Assembly: GCA_934168305.1 (NCBI GenBank)
Contig: CAKPNF010000017.1
Span: 1-18,485, forward strand
Source of the DNA: an uncultured Clostridia bacterium
GTDB lineage: Bacteria; Bacillota; Clostridia; TANB77; CAG-508
Length of the DNA stretch: 18,485 bases
Direction: 5' to 3'
Shown piece after piece: positions 14,795-18,485 of the stretch (positions within the stretch are counted from its first letter, which is position 1; every line of letters starts with the position of its first letter). Position numbers and translations under genes: made by a program. A model generated the notes under the pieces. It searched no databases and had not been told where the DNA came from. It was given only the letters and a program-made list of their open reading frames with translations.

Positions 14795-14823
14795 TTGAAT
14801 ATTTTGTTTTTATATTGTATAAT
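14795..14823 (+). promoter_or_regulatory. promoter of tRNA-Gly
   Basis: TTGAAT (14795-14800), 17 nt, and a perfect TATAAT (14818-14823) end 16 bases before the tRNA. Its -35 lies 9 bases from the -35 of the divergent operon promoter. Confidence 0.8.
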
Positions 14824-14839
14824 AATTATAGTTGTTTTT

Positions 14840-14914
<75 letters not shown>

Positions 14915-14951
14915 AAGATAAAATCGTTACACTAATGTGACGTTAATGATT

Positions 14952-14979
14952 AAATCAATCTAAAAAGATTGATTTTTTA
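14952..14979 (+). terminator. terminator of tRNA-Gly
   Basis: AAATCAATC (14952-14960) pairs with GATTGATTT (14967-14975) around a 6-nt loop, followed by T's. Confidence 0.75.
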
Positions 14980-14989
14980 TTTGCTTTTA

Positions 14990-15210
14990 ATGTCTGCACA
15001 AGTAATGGAAATGACAAAAAAAGAACAAAATATGTTTGTATATGAGATTATTTTGTTGACGGGACTCCCACAAACACAAAAATAATACTTGTTATTGTCT
15101 CTATTATATATTCCGTAGCAGTATTGACAATGATTGCTAAAGCAGGTGCTGAGTTGGAAAAACAAACAGAAACCAAACAAAAGAGACTACTAGAACTTGA
15201 ATTACAATAA
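14990..15210 (+). pseudogene. possible decayed small membrane protein gene
   Basis: The 463-base gap between the tRNA and the next gene holds two overlapping short frames that look like one broken gene. Frame 1 starts MSAQVMEMTKKEQNMF at 14990 and stops at 15085. The second frame, offset by -1, runs to 15210. It reads PTNTKIILVIVSIIYSVAVL, a plausible single membrane helix, and then a charged helix rich in Glu, Lys and Gln. No ribosome binding site precedes the ATG. The switch would lie around 15046-15056 (ATTATTTTGTTG). I recognise no family. The minus-strand frame over the same bases is Cys/Phe-rich and looks like a shadow. Confidence 0.3.
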
Positions 15211-15286
15211 TATGGTTTTGACTAAAAAACACAAGAACATATTTAAAATATTAAAGACACTTTAAAATCAAGTAATGTTTAAGATA

Positions 15287-15315
15287 TTGAAAGTTTATAA
15301 ATTCTATGTTAAAGT
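15287..15315 (+). promoter_or_regulatory. promoter of the 250-aa membrane protein gene
   Basis: TTGAAA (15287-15292), a 17-nt spacer and TAAAGT (15310-15315), about 60 bases before the start codon; the -10 matches four of six. Confidence 0.5.
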
Positions 15316-15376
15316 ATAAATAATAAATTAATTAATATTTTTATAAAAATTATTAAAATAAAGGAGTCAAATAAAA

Positions 15377-16129
15377 ATGGATCTAACAAATAAAAAAGCA
15401 AAAGAAATTTATAAAGAATTTGGTACAGCAAAAACTATAACAAATATAAAAAATCCTAACTTAGAAATCAAATTTGTACAAATACCATGGATAATTTTTT
15501 TCATTTATATAATTATATTTAATTTTGGAACATTTCAAATATTTAAAGGTGCTTTAGCATATATAATTTTTTCTATAATAGTATTAATATCTATTATAGG
15601 AATTTTAAGTCAATTTTACAAAATATACTTTTATAAAAATAATTTAGTTTATGAAAATATATTAAATAAAAGAAAAATTATTGATGTGAATGAAGATAAT
15701 AAAATTTCAATAAAACGTGAATCATTTTCTAGCTATGATAAATTAACTGAATCTTATGAAGATATAATTAACTATAATTTATACATAGAACAAAACAATA
15801 TTAAAATTGAATTAAATATAAAATATGTAGGAAGTGATAAAATAAAACTTCTTATAGATAATCTTGAAACTAAAAATATTACAGTTACTCAGCAAGAAAA
15901 TACTTTTACAAATAAAGAAATCGAAAATAATAAAACAAAAAGAACAATAATAATATATACTATATTAGCAATTATTGCATTTATATTAGATTTTATAGTA
16001 AAAAATGTTTTTCATGTAAGTATCGATAGTTTTCTTAGAGACTTTTTTATGACTATTGGACTAATTTTAAGTATTTTTGATGTATTAATGTTAATTAATT
16101 ATATAGACTCATTTTTTAGGAAATATTAA
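15377..16129 (+). CDS. unrecognised four-helix membrane protein, 250 aa
   Basis: I do not recognise the family with certainty. Hydrophobic segments at about 36-52 and 58-78 form a helical hairpin. Residues 80-185 are a soluble, strand-rich stretch (YKIYFYKNNLVYENILNKRK, then NYNLYIEQNNIKIELNIKY) that resembles the bacterial PH-like domains found after membrane hairpins. Two more helices follow at about 189-208 and 222-242. The N-terminal 30 residues are charged. AAAGGAG lies 8-9 nt before the ATG. The gene is monocistronic, with its own promoter and a strong terminator, and converges on the MATE-kinase gene. A signalling or envelope role is possible but not shown. Confidence 0.8.
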   Translation: MDLTNKKAKEIYKEFGTAKTITNIKNPNLEIKFVQIPWIIFFIYIIIFNFGTFQIFKGALAYIIFSIIVLISIIGILSQFYKIYFYKNNLVYENILNKRKIIDVNEDNKISIKRESFSSYDKLTESYEDIINYNLYIEQNNIKIELNIKYVGSDKIKLLIDNLETKNITVTQQENTFTNKEIENNKTKRTIIIYTILAIIAFILDFIVKNVFHVSIDSFLRDFFMTIGLILSIFDVLMLINYIDSFFRKY

Positions 16130-16156
16130 GAATATTTGATTCAAATTTATAAGTAA

Positions 16157-16185
16157 AAAACACCCTATATTTTATAGGGTGTTTT
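16157..16185. terminator. bidirectional terminator between convergent genes
   Basis: A 13-bp perfect stem (AAAACACCCTATA at 16157-16169, complement at 16173-16185) with a 3-nt loop sits between the 250-aa gene and the MATE-kinase gene and serves both. Confidence 0.88.
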
Positions 16186-16186
16186 C

Positions 16187-18193
16187 TTATACATTTACCA
16201 TTTCAAGTTTACTCTCAACTAATTCACAAATTAAATCAGCTGATTTTTCAACACCAAAAGCATCACTATTAATACAAATATCATAATTAGAATGATTATC
16301 CCACTCCTTTTCAGTATAATATTTATAATGATTTGCTCTTAACTTATCAATACGATTAATCTCTTTTTCAGCCTTATCTTTATCCATTCCATAATATGTA
16401 GTCGCTCTGTTTATTTTATCTTCCATATCACTATAAACAAAAACATTTATAACATTCTCTCTATCAGCCAAAATAAAATCAGCACATCTACCAACGATAA
16501 CACAAGATTCTTTATCAGCCGCCTCTTTTATTAATTCAGATTCTTTGATAAATAATTCATCACTATTATTTAAACCTGAATAATATCCATTATTTAAAGT
16601 TGCTAAAATATCTCTTTTTTGTTCATTGTTTTCGATATATTCTTCAGATAAACCTGTTTCCTCAGCTATTTTTGAAATAAATTCGTTATCATATAATTTT
16701 ATTCCTAATTTATCTGCAACTAATTTTCCAATATACCTTCCACCTGATGCATATTCCCTTGATATTGTTATAACTACATGTTTTGAAAGTTTGCTTTCTG
16801 TGTTTGTTGTAATTTCTTTGTTTTTTACTTTTACATTTCCTTGTTTTAATTTTCTTACTTCTCTTATTAAGAATATTGTTGCTAATATAAATGCTAATCC
16901 ATCAGCAAAAGGTCCTGCAAATAAAACGCCTTGTAAACCTAGTATTTTTCCTAAAACTATCATTGCTGGTATTAAGAAAGCAATTTGTCTTGATATTGAA
17001 AGTATTGCACTTATTATGCTCTTTCCAATTGCTTGGAAGAATATTCCTGAAGGAATTTGTATTCCATTACAGATACATAGCATTAGATATGTTCTAAATG
17101 CTATACAAGCAAATTCCATGTAATTTGCGTCTCCACTACCAAATATTGATATTAATTTATCTGGTATTGTTTGGAATAATATAAATGCAAATGTACTAAT
17201 TACAACACTTGAACCTAATACAATTTTTAATGTTGTTTTTACTCTGTCAAATTTTTTTGCTCCATAATTATATCCAAATATTGGTTGTGCTCCTGCAGCT
17301 ATTCCTATTATAATACTATTTAATATTTGGCTTATTTTCATTACAATTCCTAAAACCGTAATTGGTATTTCTGAACCAAATTTTGATTCTGCTCCATATT
17401 TTCCTAGCAAATTATTTTCAGCAGCCATTACAAATACTATACTCATTTGGTTTATAAAACTACTTATTCCAAGCATTGTAACTTTTTTACCCACATTTGC
17501 TTTTATTTTTAATGTCTCTTTACTTAATTTTATTGATTTGAATTTTTTAACATATAATACGTTTAGTATAAATACTAAAATTTGACTTATTATAGTTGCT
17601 ATTGCAGCTCCTTTAACTCCCATTTTAAATACGAATATAAAGATTGGGTCTAAAATTGTGTTTAATACTGCCCCTATTATCATTGTTGTCATTGAATATT
17701 TTGGGCTCCCATCTGCTCTTATTATTGAATTCAATGTTGTCCCTATCATTGAGAATGGTAATCCTATGGCTATTATTGAACCATATTTTAGTGCATATTC
17801 TCTTAATGCATCTGTACATCCAAACATATTTAATAATTGTGGTAAAAATATTAATGTAATAGCACAGAATAATACTGATATTATTGTAGCGATTGCTAAT
17901 GCATTTCCTACACCTTTCGCTGCTTCGTCTTTTTTCTTTTCTCCTAGTTTTAGACTTAGATATGCTGATGCTCCATCTCCAAACATTAGTGAAAATGCTA
18001 AGCCTATCATTGTTAATGGGAATACTACGTTTGTTGCTCCATTTCCTAGATATCCTACTCCCCACCCTATAAAGATTTGGTCTACTATGTTATATAGTGA
18101 GTTTACTAATAGGGATATTATGCATGGGATTGAAAATTTTCTTATTAATTTTCCTATTTTTTCTGTTCCTAGCATGTTTTCTTCTTTTTCCAA
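16187..18193 (-). CDS. MATE efflux transporter fused to a cytidylate-kinase-like domain
   Basis: This 668-aa protein joins two known folds. Residues 1-450 are a complete 12-helix MATE antiporter (MepA/DinF-type marks: NSLYNIVDQIFIGW at 31-44, RADGSPKYSM at 159-168, NTILDPIFIF at 178-187, AAGAQPIFGYNYG at 299-311). MATE proteins export drugs or metabolites using Na+ or H+. After a polar linker (451-471), residues 472-665 match the Cytidylate_kin2 type: VVITISREYASGGRYIG (473-489), IKLYDNEFI, CVIVGRCADFIL (564-575), and RANHYKYY with WDNHSNYDICINS (619-643). The kinase-like domain would be cytosolic. Translation begins at TTG 18193 with AAGGAG 6 nt upstream. The frame is open throughout, so the fusion is real in this assembly. 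Its substrate is unknown. Confidence 0.9.
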   Translation of the reverse strand: MEKEENMLGTEKIGKLIRKFSIPCIISLLVNSLYNIVDQIFIGWGVGYLGNGATNVVFPLTMIGLAFSLMFGDGASAYLSLKLGEKKKDEAAKGVGNALAIATIISVLFCAITLIFLPQLLNMFGCTDALREYALKYGSIIAIGLPFSMIGTTLNSIIRADGSPKYSMTTMIIGAVLNTILDPIFIFVFKMGVKGAAIATIISQILVFILNVLYVKKFKSIKLSKETLKIKANVGKKVTMLGISSFINQMSIVFVMAAENNLLGKYGAESKFGSEIPITVLGIVMKISQILNSIIIGIAAGAQPIFGYNYGAKKFDRVKTTLKIVLGSSVVISTFAFILFQTIPDKLISIFGSGDANYMEFACIAFRTYLMLCICNGIQIPSGIFFQAIGKSIISAILSISRQIAFLIPAMIVLGKILGLQGVLFAGPFADGLAFILATIFLIREVRKLKQGNVKVKNKEITTNTESKLSKHVVITISREYASGGRYIGKLVADKLGIKLYDNEFISKIAEETGLSEEYIENNEQKRDILATLNNGYYSGLNNSDELFIKESELIKEAADKESCVIVGRCADFILADRENVINVFVYSDMEDKINRATTYYGMDKDKAEKEINRIDKLRANHYKYYTEKEWDNHSNYDICINSDAFGVEKSADLICELVESKLEMVNV

Positions 18194-18240
18194 TTTTCTC
18201 TCCTTCTTTCTTTTTTTATTTTTGTCTGCAGTTGTTTTTG

Positions 18241-18270
18241 CTAGTTACCCTGAATTTCGTTAATTTCCAT
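18241..18270 (-). CDS. possible leader ORF, 9 aa
   Basis: ATG at 18270 reads MEINEIQGN and stops, lying between the leader hairpin and the MATE-kinase start. The nearest GGA is 14-15 nt upstream, so initiation would be weak. I record it because of the attenuator-like hairpin before it; it may be chance. Confidence 0.15.
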   Translation of the reverse strand: MEINEIQGN

Positions 18271-18300
18271 ATTTTCTAGTTTTTTCCTGTAGTTGGGCGT

Positions 18301-18331
18301 AAAAATTCGTAAGTCCTTGTCTGGACTTACG
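18301..18331 (-). terminator. terminator-like hairpin in the MATE-kinase leader
   Basis: On the minus strand CGTAAGTCC (18331-18323), a 6-nt loop and GGACTTACG (18316-18308) form a perfect 9-bp stem, followed by AATTTTT. It lies about 15-38 nt after the predicted transcription start and 115 nt before the gene, so it could attenuate the transcript. Flanking GTAAAA and TTTTTAC can lengthen the stem. Confidence 0.6.
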
Positions 18332-18352
18332 TTTTACCTGCGCGACTTATCT

Positions 18353-18381
18353 ATTATAACATACTTTTTGTTTTTGTGTAA
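18353..18381 (-). promoter_or_regulatory. sigma-A-type promoter of the MATE-kinase gene
   Basis: TTACAC (18381-18376), 17 nt, and a perfect TATAAT (18358-18353) on the minus strand. The predicted start near 18346 gives a leader of about 150 nt. Confidence 0.75.
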
Positions 18382-18485
18382 GTGTTTTTTTTATTTTTTT
18401 ATTTTTCAATTGTAGGTTAGTCAATCATTTGTCACAAATTATTTAAAATAAATACTTTGAGCACCTATATTGTAAATAACGATTC
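18382..18485. other. intergenic end of window, nothing recognised
   Basis: A/T-rich sequence with a T-rich tract at 18384-18406 and no frame, RNA gene or clear promoter that I can support. Confidence 0.5.

Noticed and set aside
14977..15180. 67-aa Cys/Phe-rich minus-strand frame
   Set aside because: No ribosome binding site, and it is antisense to the better plus-strand hydrophobic/charged pattern. It looks like a shadow, although the plus-strand gene is itself doubtful.
16626..17123. 165-aa plus-strand frame inside the MATE-kinase gene
   Set aside because: It is the antisense of a strongly conserved coding region, with no ribosome binding site or promoter.
17658..18263. 201-aa plus-strand frame opposite the MATE N-terminus
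   Set aside because: Long antisense frames are expected opposite helical membrane proteins in A/T-rich DNA. No family resemblance and no start signals.
18194..18346. a known riboswitch in front of the MATE-kinase gene
   Set aside because: The leader lacks the conserved cores I know for guanidine, Mn2+ (yybP-ykoY), TPP or preQ1 classes, so no class is assigned.

Overview
The window is very A+T-rich double-stranded bacterial DNA. Its genes carry strong AGGAGG-type ribosome binding sites, several TTG starts and compact intergenic spaces. The content points to a low-G+C, spore-forming member of the Clostridia, probably an uncultured gut-type lineage: ssrA, tig-clpP-clpX, rpmB, a 24-codon SpoVM-like gene, and an M14C-type gamma-D-glutamyl-diaminopimelate peptidase. 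The species cannot be named from the sequence alone.

Layout. Positions 1-460 hold tmRNA (ssrA, minus strand) with its promoter and terminator. Positions 501-1419 hold a frameshifted M14 peptidase. Positions 1434-4816 (minus strand) hold a truncated TspO remnant, an unrecognised 228-aa protein, a secreted or anchored EndA-like nuclease, a GNAT acetyltransferase and two NUDIX hydrolases. Positions 4948-5106 hold a 52-aa plus-strand gene. Positions 5177-8578 (minus strand) hold the protein-quality block clpX, clpP and tig, with a large dyad repeat between tig and clpP. Divergent from tig lies rpmB, then a minus-strand pair of tiny sporulation-type genes (a 49-aa membrane peptide and SpoVM), then nth. 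nth converges on a minus-strand operon (10198-14737) with a YbhN/MprF-type flippase, two GT8 glycosyltransferases and two PlsC-like acyltransferases. tRNA-Gly(UCC) diverges from that operon. The right end holds a decayed small ORF, an unknown four-helix membrane protein, and a 668-aa MATE transporter fused to a cytidylate-kinase-like domain behind an attenuator-like leader.

How the parts fit. tmRNA tags stalled products, and ClpXP, encoded 5 kb away, is the usual destroyer of tagged proteins; trigger factor completes the set. The five-gene operon reads as a membrane or envelope glycolipid pathway: acyl transfer, sugar transfer, then translocation. SpoVM fits a sporulating host.

Observations most worth a second look: (1) a perfect 44-bp inverted repeat that encodes the KKRD C-termini of two unrelated convergent genes and also carries both terminators; (2) the MATE-kinase fusion with an attenuator-like leader; (3) the paired dyad element between tig and clpP; (4) SpoVM and its 49-aa neighbour, easily missed by gene callers; (5) a single-base frameshift at CCC-C in an otherwise intact peptidase. 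I saw no CRISPR array, phage module or insertion sequence, and no clear new multi-gene defence system.
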